Assembly (NCBI RefSeq): GCF_019218635.1
Contig: NZ_JAHUZB010000005.1
Span: forward strand, 124,001-188,000
Source of the DNA: Enterococcus alishanensis
Lineage (GTDB): Bacteria > Bacillota > Bacilli > Lactobacillales > Enterococcaceae
Length of the DNA: 64,000 nt
Direction of reading: 5' to 3'
In this document: piece after piece, positions 19,125 through 28,486 of the stretch
How positions within the stretch are numbered: the first letter of the stretch is position 1
How the letters are laid out: the number at the start of each line of letters is the position of its first letter
Position numbers and translations under genes: made by a program
The notes under the pieces: model-generated
Told to the model about the DNA's origin: nothing
The model's database searches: none
The model's input: only the letters and a program-made list of their open reading frames with translations

Positions 19125-20276
19125 ATGGTTAATTATTTTTCACAGCATTTTGATCCCAGCCAATTATCCATTTCTTTAGAAACTTGGCGAGAAGATCAAA
19201 ACAATTATTTTACCGATGAAGTTGAACTTTTATTGGTGATTGAAGGTTCCTTTACTATTTCTATTAATGATGAGCCTTTTCAAATACATGCAGGCTGTCT
19301 TTTACAATTAATGCCTTACCACGTCCGTAACATTCAATTACTCAGTTCAACAGTTACTGTCTATCGAATTTATTTTTCCTTAGGTCTATTTTTATTAACT
19401 GCTACAAATAAAGAAAATTACTTAGCTGTTTTAAAAAAATTACAGCACAACGTTCCCTATATTCAATTGTCCAGTACGCAGCAACAGCATATAAAACTCT
19501 TACTAGAAAGCCATATCGCTGACGCCCAATCTGAAGATTCCACTTTACGCTTATTAAATCTCTCTCTGGTTTCCTATATTAGTCACTTATTCACCAGTCA
19601 GCCCACTGAGAAAATGCCTGACTTTCAACTTACTTGGCAGTTGATTCAATATCTTCAATTTTTCCATCAAGAATCATTAACACCTGAAAAAGTTGCTCAA
19701 GAGTTTTCGATTTCTCCAGAGAAAGTAAAAGCCAGCATTAAGAAATTGACTAGCTTTACTTTTGGACAAATTTTAAACCAAGTTCGAATCAGAAACGCCA
19801 GTGGATTACTGCAATTTTCTGATTTATCGATTAATCAAATTGCTAAAATTTGTGGTTATCAAAATGAAGCCAATTTTTATAAACAATTCAAACTGGTTCA
19901 GCAAATGACACCTCAGGCTTATCGCAGTCAGCTCAATCACAAAAATCAATCAATTGATTCTTTAGATGCTTGGGAAATTGTCAGTTATATGTTAGAAAAC
20001 TGTCAGCATCCTTTATTGTTGAAGGACTTAGTTGCTGCAACCAATTATTCAAAGGAAAAAATCAATCAAACATTACAAAAATATTTTGGCTTATCTTTTA
20101 AGGCTTTATTGACAATTTTTCGTTTACAAATGGCCCATACTTTATTGATTTCTTTAGACTTATCAGCGGAAAAAATTGGTGAACTCGTGGGTTTTGTCGA
20201 TTATCATACCTTTGCTCGAAATTATCAAAGCTATTATCATGAGTCACCAGCACAAAGGAGGCATCTTAATGACTGA
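19125..20276 (+). CDS. AraC-family regulator with two tandem HTH domains
   Basis: 383 residues. The N-terminal cupin-like sensor (about 1-100) includes LLLVIEGSFTISIND and a Pro/His segment LMPYHVRNI. The C-terminal half holds two separate AraC-type DNA-binding regions: about 175-270 (ending INQIAKICGYQNEANFYKQF) and about 285-383 (ending IGELVGFVDYHTFARNYQSYY..SPAQRR). Normal AraC proteins have one such region of about 100 residues. SD TAGGAGTG precedes the ATG. Its 3' end overlaps the next AraC-like gene, and it faces a divergent SDR gene. Confidence 0.87.
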   Translation: MVNYFSQHFDPSQLSISLETWREDQNNYFTDEVELLLVIEGSFTISINDEPFQIHAGCLLQLMPYHVRNIQLLSSTVTVYRIYFSLGLFLLTATNKENYLAVLKKLQHNVPYIQLSSTQQQHIKLLLESHIADAQSEDSTLRLLNLSLVSYISHLFTSQPTEKMPDFQLTWQLIQYLQFFHQESLTPEKVAQEFSISPEKVKASIKKLTSFTFGQILNQVRIRNASGLLQFSDLSINQIAKICGYQNEANFYKQFKLVQQMTPQAYRSQLNHKNQSIDSLDAWEIVSYMLENCQHPLLLKDLVAATNYSKEKINQTLQKYFGLSFKALLTIFRLQMAHTLLISLDLSAEKIGELVGFVDYHTFARNYQSYYHESPAQRRHLND

Positions 20277-20982
20277 GCATTTTCCATATACAAGTCTTGA
20301 TTATTTAAGAAAGGATTTCTCTAGTGACAGACTAGTTTTACGAAAATATTCTATGAATCAATCTAGTGACTACCTGATCCAAAAGGATTTCATTTTTTAT
20401 TTTATGATTGATGGTTCAGCCAAATTTCAGTTTGGTCAACACTATGTTGAGTTGGAGAAAGGAAACTTAATCGCGGTTTTACCTAATCAAGCTCATCGCT
20501 TTATCGTAAATCAGCAAGAAAATTTACTATACTACCAAATGCGTTTTCCTTTACGGTTATTATTGGTTGCTTCAACAGAAGGACATACTTTCTTTGATGA
20601 CTTAAAGCATTTGGACCAACCGTTACCGATTACTCAAATTCCCGCACAAAATCAGGTCTTGTTAATGTTTTATTGTCAAGAATTACAACATGCTAATCCT
20701 ACAAATAATCAAAATCTGGTTATTGCTTTGCTAACTTACTGTGTTTATCTTTATGACAGGAACCAAAAAAATGCGCAAACTATTCAAAAAAATAAGACCT
20801 TAGCTGGTTTAGTTCTTAATTACTTACAACAAAACTATTCCAAAAAACCATCAGTAGTTCAGGTTAGTCAAGCTTTAGGAATAAGCTCTGTTGAGGTCCA
20901 GCGGATAATCAAAGAAAATACTGGTCTGAGTTTTTCCCGCTTTTCAAACAATTTACGAAGCAATAATGGATACAATGCTTAA
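20269..20982 (+). pseudogene. Truncated AraC-family regulator
   Basis: 237 residues starting at the ATG at 20269 (AAAGGAGG), overlapping the upstream AraC stop by 8 bases. It has an N-terminal cupin sensor (FIFYFMIDGSAKFQFGQHY..LPNQAHRF) and only the first helix-turn-helix subdomain (VSQALGISSVEVQRIIKENTGLSFSRF); the frame ends at a stop before the second HTH that AraC proteins need. In the +1 frame an open stretch to 21050-21052 contains LAGGFHAD, reminiscent of the IA..GF.D motif of the missing subdomain. This suggests decay by frameshift or small deletion. A functional short sensor remains possible. Confidence 0.6.
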
Positions 20983-21105
20983 TTTTAAGTTGGCAGGTGG
21001 TTTTCATGCTGATATTCAAATTTTGTATAATCAACTATCTATTAAACATTGAGAAAAAAATTAAACCAGATATTCAATATATTTTTATAAGACAACAAAT
21101 CAAAA

Positions 21106-21136
21106 AGCCTGTCACAAAACTAATTTGTAACAGGCT
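21106..21136 (-). terminator. Terminator after the methyltransferase gene
   Basis: Stem AGCCTGT.ACAAA / TTTGT.ACAGGCT with one mismatch, then TTTTTG on the minus strand. It lies 6 bases below the methyltransferase stop. Confidence 0.85.
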
Positions 21137-21141
21137 CGACT

Positions 21142-21873
21142 TTAAATTTGATTTTTACTTCTAACGATTAACATCATCGGACGACGGAGTTCATCTTTCA
21201 TTCCCGGTAAATCTAATAAATCTTCAGCCGGTGTCGGTTCTACAATGCGTTCAATCATAAAACCATTTTGCAATAAGCCATCCAGATAAGTTGTTAGGGT
21301 TTTATGATATTTCACCACTTGACTATTTAAGAAATGGGCTTTACGTTCACCTTCATAAAAATAATTATCTACTGGAAAATGCAAAATTTCTCCATTTTCA
21401 TTATAGTACCAATCTTGACTACCTGCAGCCGTAAAAATCGGATGCTCTACAGAAAAAACAAAAATACCATCTGGTTTCAAATAATGGTGGACTTTCTTCG
21501 CAATACCTGCAAAATCAGGCAAATAATGAAAAGCTAATGAGCTCATGACAATATCAAAACTATTTTCTGGAAAATCAACTGTCGCAATATCCGCTTGTTG
21601 ATAAGTGACTTGCTGGAAATGATTTTTTTCTCGTGCCACAGTAATCATTTTTTCTGATAAATCCACACCGTGAACCTTTTTAGCGCCATGTTCTGCGGCA
21701 TAAATACAGTGCCAACCATAGCCACAACCTAGATCCAAAACTGACTTATCTTGAAAATTCGGCAATAATTTTTCTAATGTCTGCCACTCACCTGCACCCG
21801 CTAACCCTTTTTTACTGCGATCCATCTGACTATACTGTTTAAAAAATTCTTCGTTATCGTAAATATTCTTCAT
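21142..21873 (-). CDS. Class I SAM-dependent methyltransferase
   Basis: 243 residues from the ATG at 21873 (GGAGG 8 nt upstream). SAM-binding motif I is VLDLGCGYGWHCIYAAEHGA, followed by the acidic VHGVDLSEKMI and the post-II segment FDIVMSSLAFHYLPD. The YcgJ/UbiE-like small-molecule or protein methyltransferase fold is clear, but the substrate cannot be predicted. It is a single gene with its own terminator. Confidence 0.88.
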   Translation of the reverse strand: MKNIYDNEEFFKQYSQMDRSKKGLAGAGEWQTLEKLLPNFQDKSVLDLGCGYGWHCIYAAEHGAKKVHGVDLSEKMITVAREKNHFQQVTYQQADIATVDFPENSFDIVMSSLAFHYLPDFAGIAKKVHHYLKPDGIFVFSVEHPIFTAAGSQDWYYNENGEILHFPVDNYFYEGERKAHFLNSQVVKYHKTLTTYLDGLLQNGFMIERIVEPTPAEDLLDLPGMKDELRRPMMLIVRSKNQI

Positions 21874-21987
21874 TTTAAATTCCTCCATGTAATTTTTATT
21901 TACCTAAACTACACGGAGAACATCCCTTTTATGAGCGATCATTTCACCAGCTCCAATCTTTTTTATACGTTAAGCTTAACACATTCA

Positions 21988-22947
21988 TCAGTCAAGATTC
22001 TTCATATCTGTATTTTCAGTTAAAAACTCTTTTACTGTCTCCCAGTATACAGAACCAGCCGTTACTCCTGCCTTTGCATGTTGTGCGCCTTCAACAGTCA
22101 ATACTCTTTTGGCAGTGGGCGTTGCCAAATAATTTTCTTGCATCATTTCAAAAGGAACGAAACGATCTTCAGTCCCATGAATAAATAAAACTGGCAGGCG
22201 TGTTTTTGCTAATTGTTTCGTTGAACTAGCCTCTCTTAGCCACCAACCTTGATGAAAATAATTAATGATTGAAACTGTTGGAATCAGTGGAAAGGCTGGC
22301 AGATTGAATAACTGTTTTAATTGATAGGCCAATTCTTCAGCAACCGAAGAATAACCGCAGTCTTCAATTACGGCCACGACTTGCTTCGGTAACTTTTCAC
22401 CAGCAGTCATCATAGCAGTAGCGCCCCCCATCGAGACGCCATACAAAATAATTTCAGCATCGGTATCTTGACTAAGAATAAAATCAATCCATTGCTTGAT
22501 ATCTTCTCTTTCCGGCCAACCAAAACCAATGTATTTTCCATCACTTTCCCCATGGGCCCGCGCATCTGGCAATAATAAATTAAACCCTAAAGCTTGAAAA
22601 AAGGGCGCCTTGTCAAACATTTCCTGATGTTGACTGTCAAACCCATGAATCAAAATAGCCCAATGATTTGATAAAGACTCTGTAAAATATTGGAAACCAA
22701 CTAATTTTAGACCATCATGACTGGTGATATAAACTTTTTTTTCGATAGTCTCATTTAACCAATTTTCTTTAGTATTTTGTAAGTTTTTTTCTGCTTCATC
22801 ATCAGCTGTAGGAATCACATTGTGTTCGGCTGACATGGCTTGGCTACGATTAGTTGTATTTACAAAAGCAATTTTAAATAGCTTATAGGCAACTAAAAAG
22901 TCCGCGATGATGAATAACAGAATAATTCCAACGATAATTTTTAACAT
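21988..22947 (-). CDS. Membrane-anchored alpha/beta hydrolase
   Basis: 319 residues from the ATG at 22947 (GGAG 9 nt upstream), with one N-terminal membrane helix (about 2-24) and an alpha/beta hydrolase fold outside or at the membrane. The nucleophile elbow is YGVSMGGATAMM (Ser), the Asp is in FIHGTEDRFVPF, and the His is in EGAQHAKAG; the oxyanion motif is AILIHGFDSQ. It resembles the YqkD/BAAT-type hydrolases, whose substrates are unknown. It sits just downstream of a 51-residue membrane protein on the same strand. Confidence 0.86.
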   Translation of the reverse strand: MLKIIVGIILLFIIADFLVAYKLFKIAFVNTTNRSQAMSAEHNVIPTADDEAEKNLQNTKENWLNETIEKKVYITSHDGLKLVGFQYFTESLSNHWAILIHGFDSQHQEMFDKAPFFQALGFNLLLPDARAHGESDGKYIGFGWPEREDIKQWIDFILSQDTDAEIILYGVSMGGATAMMTAGEKLPKQVVAVIEDCGYSSVAEELAYQLKQLFNLPAFPLIPTVSIINYFHQGWWLREASSTKQLAKTRLPVLFIHGTEDRFVPFEMMQENYLATPTAKRVLTVEGAQHAKAGVTAGSVYWETVKEFLTENTDMKNLD

Positions 22948-23040
22948 GTTATGGTACTCCTTTTTTAAGCGCTTTCTATTTTGTTGATTATAACCTAAAA
23001 AATATCCCTCAATTGAATATACTGAGGGATACAAATGTTT

Positions 23041-23196
23041 TTAAAATAGATGTAACCAGCCGACTCGAATACTTGATAATGCCGATGCCATGACACCTTT
23101 GCCAGCTTTCCGTTCTTTATAAAAAGTTTTTTCGCCATCTTTAAACAAAAAACCAATAAAGCCTAGCAGTAGCAAAATAATTAGTGCTTCTTTCAT
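23041..23196 (-). CDS. Small single-pass membrane protein (51 aa), unknown function
   Basis: Starts at the ATG at 23196 with AAGGGGT upstream. An N-terminal hydrophobic helix (EALIILLLLGFIGFLF, residues 3-18) is followed by a basic segment with TFYKERKAGKG and a C-terminal VGWLHLF. It lies about 93 bases upstream of the anchored hydrolase start on the same strand and may share its transcript. The family is not recognised. Codon use looks like its neighbours. Confidence 0.6.
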   Translation of the reverse strand: MKEALIILLLLGFIGFLFKDGEKTFYKERKAGKGVMASALSSIRVGWLHLF

Positions 23197-23450
23197 GATT
23201 GATACCCCTTGTCTTGTTAAAACATTGCAAAACCATTTTGACATATTTTTTAGTCGAGAACAACCCACGGAACGAATTTTTAATTTTCACTTTATTATTA
23301 TATAAATAGAAAATATTTAATTAGCATACAATTTACTCGTCAATTTAAAGATAAAAAGAGTTTTGTTAAAAATATAAGTTGGTAAAACTAATTGTTTCTC
23401 TATTTATTTTTTTAGGCGTACAATTCATTTCAAGAAAAGGAGTGTTTATT

Positions 23451-24077
23451 ATGACAAGTTATGCAAAAAGAATTGAAGATCAATTAATGTCCCCAGATGA
23501 TATGGTTTTAGCTGTTATCGACTATCAACCAACGCAAGTAAATTCAATCAACTCCATGAACAATTCTCAATTGGTTAAAAATGCCGAAGTCGTGATTGAA
23601 TTAGCGAATACCTATAATATTCCTATTGTTTTATCAACAGTTAACGTAAAAACTGGTCGCAATCAAGATACTGTCCCTGTTTTGAAAAAAATGATTGGTG
23701 AAGATGTACCATCTTATGATCGAACTTCCATTAACGCTTGGGAAGACAAAGAATTTAATGAAGCAATTAAAGCAACTGGCCGCAAAAAAATAATTATTTT
23801 AGCTTTATGGACAGAAGCTTGTTTAACTTTCCCAACGTTAGATGCTTTAAGAGAAGGTTATGAAGTTTTCCCAGTTGTTGACGCTGTTGGTGGTACTTCT
23901 CCTTTAGCCCATGAAACTGCTCTACGTCGTGTCGAACAAGCTGGTGCGCAATTAACTTCAATCGCGCAATTGGCCTGTGAATTACAACGGGATTGGAATC
24001 GTTCAGAAACTGTTCCTGGTTTTGTAAAAGCTTTGGTTGATTCAGGAGCTTTCCCTCAAACTGAAAGTGCTAATTAA
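23451..24077 (+). CDS. Isochorismatase-family cysteine hydrolase (YcaC-like)
   Basis: 208 residues from the ATG at 23451 (AAAAGGAG upstream). The catalytic triad of the family is visible: Asp in LAVIDYQ, Lys in RKKIIILAL and Cys in WTEACLTFPTLDAL. The length and C-terminal segment match the YcaC subgroup, whose substrates are uncertain. It is monocistronic, with a terminator at about 24100-24130. No regulator is adjacent. Confidence 0.85.
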   Translation: MTSYAKRIEDQLMSPDDMVLAVIDYQPTQVNSINSMNNSQLVKNAEVVIELANTYNIPIVLSTVNVKTGRNQDTVPVLKKMIGEDVPSYDRTSINAWEDKEFNEAIKATGRKKIIILALWTEACLTFPTLDALREGYEVFPVVDAVGGTSPLAHETALRRVEQAGAQLTSIAQLACELQRDWNRSETVPGFVKALVDSGAFPQTESAN

Positions 24078-24099
24078 TGAGTTGATTCTTTTTAAAGAG

Positions 24100-24130
24100 A
24101 AAGTCTAAATATACTTTTTAGACTTTTTTT
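24100..24130 (+). terminator. Terminator after the cysteine hydrolase
   Basis: Stem AAAGTCTAAA / TTTAGACTTT with a 6-nt loop and a following run of T, about 25 bases after the stop codon. Confidence 0.85.
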
Positions 24131-24256
24131 CTAAAAAGGGACAGCCGCAAGAAGAAAAATAAATATCCACTCCTATTTTCATTTTCAATTAATGATTATC
24201 TTTCTCATTTAAGGCGTTTAATTTCAACTATTCTGCTGAATATGGTTTAATATTAA

Positions 24257-24271
24257 TTGTAATAGTTATAA
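24257..24271. promoter_or_regulatory. PerR-box-like operator at dps
   Basis: TTGTAATAGTTATAA differs from the Per box TTANAATNATTNTAA at two fixed positions and touches the SD of dps. PerR control of Dps by peroxide is well known in Firmicutes. A weaker Fur-like 19-mer (15 of 19 bases) lies at 24188-24206. Both assignments are by motif only. Confidence 0.5.
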
Positions 24272-24284
24272 GGAGGAATTCAAT

Positions 24285-24767
24285 ATGAAGTATGAAAAAA
24301 CAAAAGAAGTATTAAATCAATTAGTTGCTGACTTGAGTCAATTTTCTGTCGTGATTCACCAAACCCATTGGTATATGCGTGGACCTGAGTTTTTGACTTT
24401 GCACCCATTAATGGATGACTATATGGATGAAATTAACGACCAACTTGATGTCATTTCTGAACGTTTAATTACCTTAGATGGTGCTCCTTACTCAACCTTA
24501 AAAGAATTCGCTGAAAACACTGGTATTCCCGATGAAAAAGGTACTTTCAGTCGCACAATTCCTGAAAGAATGGAAATTTTAGTTAAAGGCTATCGTTATT
24601 TAGCTGACCTTTATCAAAAAGGTATCGAAATTTCTGGTGATGAAGGCGACGATTCAACCCAAGATATCTTCATCGCTAACAAAACCGATATTGAAAAGAA
24701 AGTTTGGATGATTCAAGCTAAACTTGGTAAAGCACCAGAATTAGATCCTGAATATGTAACCCATTAA
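24285..24767 (+). CDS. dps: Dps-family ferritin-like DNA/iron-protection protein
   Basis: 160 residues, the usual Dps length. Ferroxidase ligands are visible: His in VIHQTHWYMRG and the Asp/Glu pair in MDDYMDEINDQLDVISERL. Dps forms dodecamers that oxidise and store iron with peroxide and so prevent Fenton chemistry. AAGGAGG lies 7-8 nt before the ATG, and a PerR-like box overlaps this region. The gene is monocistronic, closed by a strong hairpin shared with metA. Confidence 0.93.
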   Translation: MKYEKTKEVLNQLVADLSQFSVVIHQTHWYMRGPEFLTLHPLMDDYMDEINDQLDVISERLITLDGAPYSTLKEFAENTGIPDEKGTFSRTIPERMEILVKGYRYLADLYQKGIEISGDEGDDSTQDIFIANKTDIEKKVWMIQAKLGKAPELDPEYVTH

Positions 24768-24773
24768 AACAGC

Positions 24774-24806
24774 AAAAAACTGGAGATTTTTATCTCCAGT
24801 TTTTTT
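24774..24806. terminator. Bidirectional terminator between dps and metA
   Basis: Perfect 9-bp stem ACTGGAGAT / ATCTCCAGT (24779-24787, 24792-24800), 4-nt loop, A run before and T run after, working for both convergent genes. Confidence 0.93.
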
Positions 24807-25695
24807 ATACCCATTCATAAGGTGTGCGTTGATAGACTTCATTGACCCAATTATGATAAAACAAACAAGCTTCCGAGCGCCAAGAATTTTTTATTTCATT
24901 TCCTGTTTGATAATAATTCACTGGCGCTCTAGTAGCCAAACCTTTTGCTTTATCCCGCAAATATTCTTGTTCTAAAGTGTCGGTATCATATTCCAAATGA
25001 CCTAACACAAAAACATTTTTACGGTCTTCTGAAACCAGAATCAACGGTCCTAATTCTGGGTGATTGGCCACAATTTTTAATGGTTGTTCTGCAATTTGTG
25101 TAGCATTTACACCGGTATACCGGGATTGCGGACTAAAAAAGCAGTCACTAAACCCACGAATCAAACGGTCATCTTCTTGAATTTGATTTTCAAAAATTCC
25201 GAAAACTTTTTCCTGATAATTAGTTTTCTCCACTTGGTAATGGTGATACAATCCCGCCTGCGCACCCCAGCAAATATGCAAATTACTAGTAACATGACTC
25301 TGGCTCCACGCCATGATTTCTTCTAACTCCTGCCAATAATCCACCGCTTCAAAAGGCAGTTTTTCCACTGGTGCACCAGTAATAATCAAGCCGTCATAAT
25401 AATTTTCTTTCATTTCTGGAAAAGTTAGATAAAAAGTTTCCAAATAACTGGCACTAATATTTTTTGCTTGATGGGAGGCCATCTGAACAAAGTCTACTTC
25501 AATTTGCAATGGACTTTGAGAAATTAATCGGAGTAATTGTAATTCAGTTTCGATTTTTTTTGGCATCAGATTCACAATCGCAAATTTTAAAGGGCGGATG
25601 TCCTGTTTGCTTGCCCGCTCCTTGTCCATCGTAAAAATACCTTCGGCGGCCAACATTTTTTTGACGGGCAAACCAGCTAAAATTTTCACTGGCAT
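24805..25695 (-). CDS. metA: Homoserine O-acetyltransferase (MetA type)
   Basis: 296 residues. Activates homoserine as the first step to methionine. Catalytic Cys142 is in HICWGAQAGLYH. Residue 111 is Glu (TGAPVE, then KLPFEAVDYW), the position that selects acetyl-CoA; succinyl-CoA enzymes such as E. coli MetA have Gly there. This agrees with the adjacent O-acetylhomoserine sulfhydrylase, 4 bases upstream. It is the last gene of the T-box-controlled operon. Confidence 0.94.
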   Translation of the reverse strand: MPVKILAGLPVKKMLAAEGIFTMDKERASKQDIRPLKFAIVNLMPKKIETELQLLRLISQSPLQIEVDFVQMASHQAKNISASYLETFYLTFPEMKENYYDGLIITGAPVEKLPFEAVDYWQELEEIMAWSQSHVTSNLHICWGAQAGLYHHYQVEKTNYQEKVFGIFENQIQEDDRLIRGFSDCFFSPQSRYTGVNATQIAEQPLKIVANHPELGPLILVSEDRKNVFVLGHLEYDTDTLEQEYLRDKAKGLATRAPVNYYQTGNEIKNSWRSEACLFYHNWVNEVYQRTPYEWV

Positions 25696-25699
25696 CGCC

Positions 25700-26971
25700 T
25701 TAAATCCCTTGCAATGCTTGGTCTAGATCAGCAATCAAATCAGCAATATTTTCTAAACCAATCGACAGCCTAATCGTTTCTGGTTTAATGCCGGCTTCGA
25801 CTAATTGTTCTTCATTTAATTGTGAATGAGTGGTTGAAGCTGGATGAATGATCAAGGATTTTGCATCGCCAACATTGGCTAATAAAGAGAATAACTTGGT
25901 TTGATTAATCAATTTTTTCCCAGCATCGCTACCACCCGATACGCCAAAAGTAAAGATAGCGCTAGCACCTTTAGGAAAGTATTTTTGTCCTAGGTCATAA
26001 TATTTACTACTTTTCAGCCCTGGATAATTGACCCAATCCACTTTCGGATGATTTTCTAGATACTCCGCAACCTTCTGCGCATTTTCCACATGACGTTCTA
26101 AACGTAATGATAAGGTCTCAAGTCCTAATAAAATCACCCAAGAATTAAATGGAGAGGCCGCCGCTCCAGTATCTCGCAGTAAAATTGTTCTTGCTCGTGT
26201 AATAAACGCCGCTTTACCAGCTGCTTCCACCCAAGAAATCCCGTGATAGCTTTGATCAGGCTCAACTAAACGAGGAAATTTACCATTGGTCCAATCAAAA
26301 TTCCCGGAATCAATAATAGCACCACCAAGAGCCGCCCCATGTCCACCAATATATTTTGTAGTCGAATACACGACAATATCGGCACCAAATTCAAACGGTT
26401 TAAATAAATAGGCTGTCGCAAAAGTATTATCAACAATCACAGGAATTCCTGCGGCATGGGCAATTTCAGCAATTTTATCTAGTTCAACAATCGTAATATC
26501 TGGATTTCCTAATGATTCCACAAAGATAGCTTTAGTATTCTCTTTAATCGCTTCTGCAAAATTTTGTGGATCATCTGAATCAACAAAGGTCGTTTCAATC
26601 CCAAATTCAGGCAACGTATGTGCAAATAAATTATATGTGCCACCATAAATACTCGCTGCTGAAACAATATGATCGCCTGCTACAGCGAGATTTTGTATCG
26701 CATAAGTAATCGCCGCCGAACCAGAGGCCGTAACTAACGCTCCTACGCCACCTTCCAATAATGCTAATCGTTGTTCCAATACATCATTGGTTGGATTTGT
26801 AATTCGGGTATAAATATTACCGGCATCGGTTAAAGCAAAACGAGCTGCCGCTTGATCAGCATCTTCAAAAACATAGGATGTTGTTTGATAAATGGGTACT
26901 GCCCGACTTCCTGTGTCCGCATCAACCGTTTGTCCGCCATGTAACTGAATCGTTTCAAATTTATCTGTCAT
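25700..26971 (-). CDS. metY: O-acetylhomoserine sulfhydrylase
   Basis: 423-residue PLP enzyme that makes homocysteine from O-acetylhomoserine and sulfide. Motifs: [33 protein letters not shown] and PLP lysine in [18 protein letters not shown]. The length (about 425) and the extra insert after residue 230 fit MetY rather than the shorter cystathionine enzymes such as the one at 2052-3209. It follows the MetE-like gene by 25 bases and precedes metA by 4. Confidence 0.94.
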   Translation of the reverse strand: MTDKFETIQLHGGQTVDADTGSRAVPIYQTTSYVFEDADQAAARFALTDAGNIYTRITNPTNDVLEQRLALLEGGVGALVTASGSAAITYAIQNLAVAGDHIVSAASIYGGTYNLFAHTLPEFGIETTFVDSDDPQNFAEAIKENTKAIFVESLGNPDITIVELDKIAEIAHAAGIPVIVDNTFATAYLFKPFEFGADIVVYSTTKYIGGHGAALGGAIIDSGNFDWTNGKFPRLVEPDQSYHGISWVEAAGKAAFITRARTILLRDTGAAASPFNSWVILLGLETLSLRLERHVENAQKVAEYLENHPKVDWVNYPGLKSSKYYDLGQKYFPKGASAIFTFGVSGGSDAGKKLINQTKLFSLLANVGDAKSLIIHPASTTHSQLNEEQLVEAGIKPETIRLSIGLENIADLIADLDQALQGI

Positions 26972-26996
26972 TGTCCATTCCTCCTTTTTTAAATCT

Positions 26997-28103
26997 TTAG
27001 CCCCAAATTTCCTCAGTAATTTCTTTAACCAGTTGCAATTTCTTCCATTGATCTTCTTCAGTTAAAATATTGCCTTCTTCTGTCGAAGCAAAACCACATT
27101 GAGGGCTTAAACTAATACGGTCTAATGAAACATATTGGCTAGCTTCTTTAATTCGATCAATAATCGTCTGTTTATCTTCTAATTGACCATTTTTACTAGT
27201 AATTAGTCCTAAAACAACTTTCTTATCTGCTGGTAAATTGCGTAACGGTGCAAAATCTCCTGAGCGATCATCATCATATTCTAAAAAGAAAGCATCAGCA
27301 TTTTCTTGACCGAATAAAGTTTCACCAACTGCTTCGTAACCACCAGAAGCTGCCCAAGTCGAATGATAATTTCCACGACAGACATGAGTTGTAATGCTTA
27401 AATCTTCTGGTAAATCGACAATCGCGTCATTATTTAAGCGAACATACAATTTTTTCAAGCCCTCTAAATCAAAACCTTCTGCATATTTAGTTTTCGAATA
27501 ATTTTCGTCAGCAATCATTCCCCAGGTGCAATCATCTAACTTAATTTGGCGAGCACCTAATTCATATAGATGAAGAATGGTTTCACGATAAGCTTTGGCA
27601 ATATCTTGATATAAATCTTCTTCCTCGTCATAAAATTCAGCGATTTTATCGGCATTATCACCTCGAACCAATTCTGAATGAAGCTGTGCTGGTGCTGGAA
27701 TACTGTGACGGATTTTTTCAGCCGGTACCAATTCCGTTAGAAAAGAAAATTCTTCAAAAACTGGATGTTCAGGATTAAAAGCAATCTTCCCATCTAAGCG
27801 AGCAGAATCGGCCCGTGTTTCTTCTCCTTGAAATAAATAGCCTTGGTCTCTCACATTATGCTCAACACCATTTAAACCCCAGAAAAAATCTAGGTGCCAA
27901 TAGCTTCGGCGGAACTCGCCATCACTGAAAACATTTAAATCTGCTGCTTTTTGTTTTTCAACTAATTTTTTTATTTCAGTATTTTCCACTTCAGTCAATT
28001 CATTTTGCGTAATCTCTTTTGCTTCAAATGCTGCTCGCACTTCTTTTAATACTTCCGGTCTTAAAAAACTTCCCACGATTTCATAACGATTTACTTTACA
28101 CAT
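26997..28103 (-). CDS. MetE C-terminal-like methionine synthase (YxjG/YxjH type)
   Basis: 368 residues from the ATG at 28103 (TGGAGG upstream); longer upstream reading would run through the T-box leader. It matches the cobalamin-independent methionine synthase C-terminal barrel only, like YxjG/YxjH of Bacillus: N-terminal [20 protein letters not shown], zinc-ligand regions around [11 protein letters not shown] and a final SLSPQCGF. It methylates homocysteine; the methyl donor for this short class is not settled. It is the first gene of the T-box methionine operon. Confidence 0.9.
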   Translation of the reverse strand: MCKVNRYEIVGSFLRPEVLKEVRAAFEAKEITQNELTEVENTEIKKLVEKQKAADLNVFSDGEFRRSYWHLDFFWGLNGVEHNVRDQGYLFQGEETRADSARLDGKIAFNPEHPVFEEFSFLTELVPAEKIRHSIPAPAQLHSELVRGDNADKIAEFYDEEEDLYQDIAKAYRETILHLYELGARQIKLDDCTWGMIADENYSKTKYAEGFDLEGLKKLYVRLNNDAIVDLPEDLSITTHVCRGNYHSTWAASGGYEAVGETLFGQENADAFFLEYDDDRSGDFAPLRNLPADKKVVLGLITSKNGQLEDKQTIIDRIKEASQYVSLDRISLSPQCGFASTEEGNILTEEDQWKKLQLVKEITEEIWG

Positions 28104-28134
28104 AATAATTTCCTCCATTTCGATAACTAAATTC

Positions 28135-28425
28135 GAGGTAAAAAAAATCCTCAGAAGAGTATAAACTCTCCTAAGGATGTATGGACTACATGGTACCACC
28201 TTATTTTTATAAAAGCATCTGCTTTTACCTCTGCTCCAATACGACACAATCTGTGTGATAATGGGATTCTTGTAACGGGAATATCCGTGTACCTCTAAAA
28301 ATTTTTTTCGAAGTACCCGCTCAAAAGCCATTTTCAAATCTGTTTTCTTTCATCTCTTTTCAGCTTCCGAGACTCTCTGTTAGAAATTCCACATGATTTT
28401 ACTTTCTTTTTCTCTGCGTTTAGTT
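28135..28425 (-). promoter_or_regulatory. T-box leader (tRNA-Met type) of the methionine operon
   Basis: On the minus strand the signature AAGGTGGTACCA (about 28191-28202) is followed by a 14-bp terminator stem with two mismatches (28165-28178 / 28147-28160) and T7. A long upstream region includes stem-I elements (an AGAGAG-type segment and GCTGAAAAGAGATGA). A candidate ATG specifier is at 28329-28331, fitting methionine genes downstream. Uncharged tRNA-Met would stabilise the antiterminator and allow metE-like/metY/metA transcription. The 383-nt gap between gntP and the first methionine gene is this leader plus its promoter. Confidence 0.93.
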
Positions 28426-28446
28426 ATCTATATTTAATTTTTTATA

Positions 28447-28475
28447 ATCATAAACTTTAAAATATTGATTGTCAA
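28447..28475 (-). promoter_or_regulatory. Promoter of the T-box methionine operon
   Basis: Minus strand TTGACA (28470-28475), 17-nt spacer, TATGAT (28447-28452): near-consensus sigma-A, placed to start just ahead of the T-box. Confidence 0.85.
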
Positions 28476-28486
28476 CTATAAATTTA

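Noticed and set aside
28104-28337. In-frame N-terminal extension of the MetE-like gene
   Set aside because: The extension runs through the T-box antiterminator and terminator; the ATG at 28103 has a strong SD and matches the family N-terminus.
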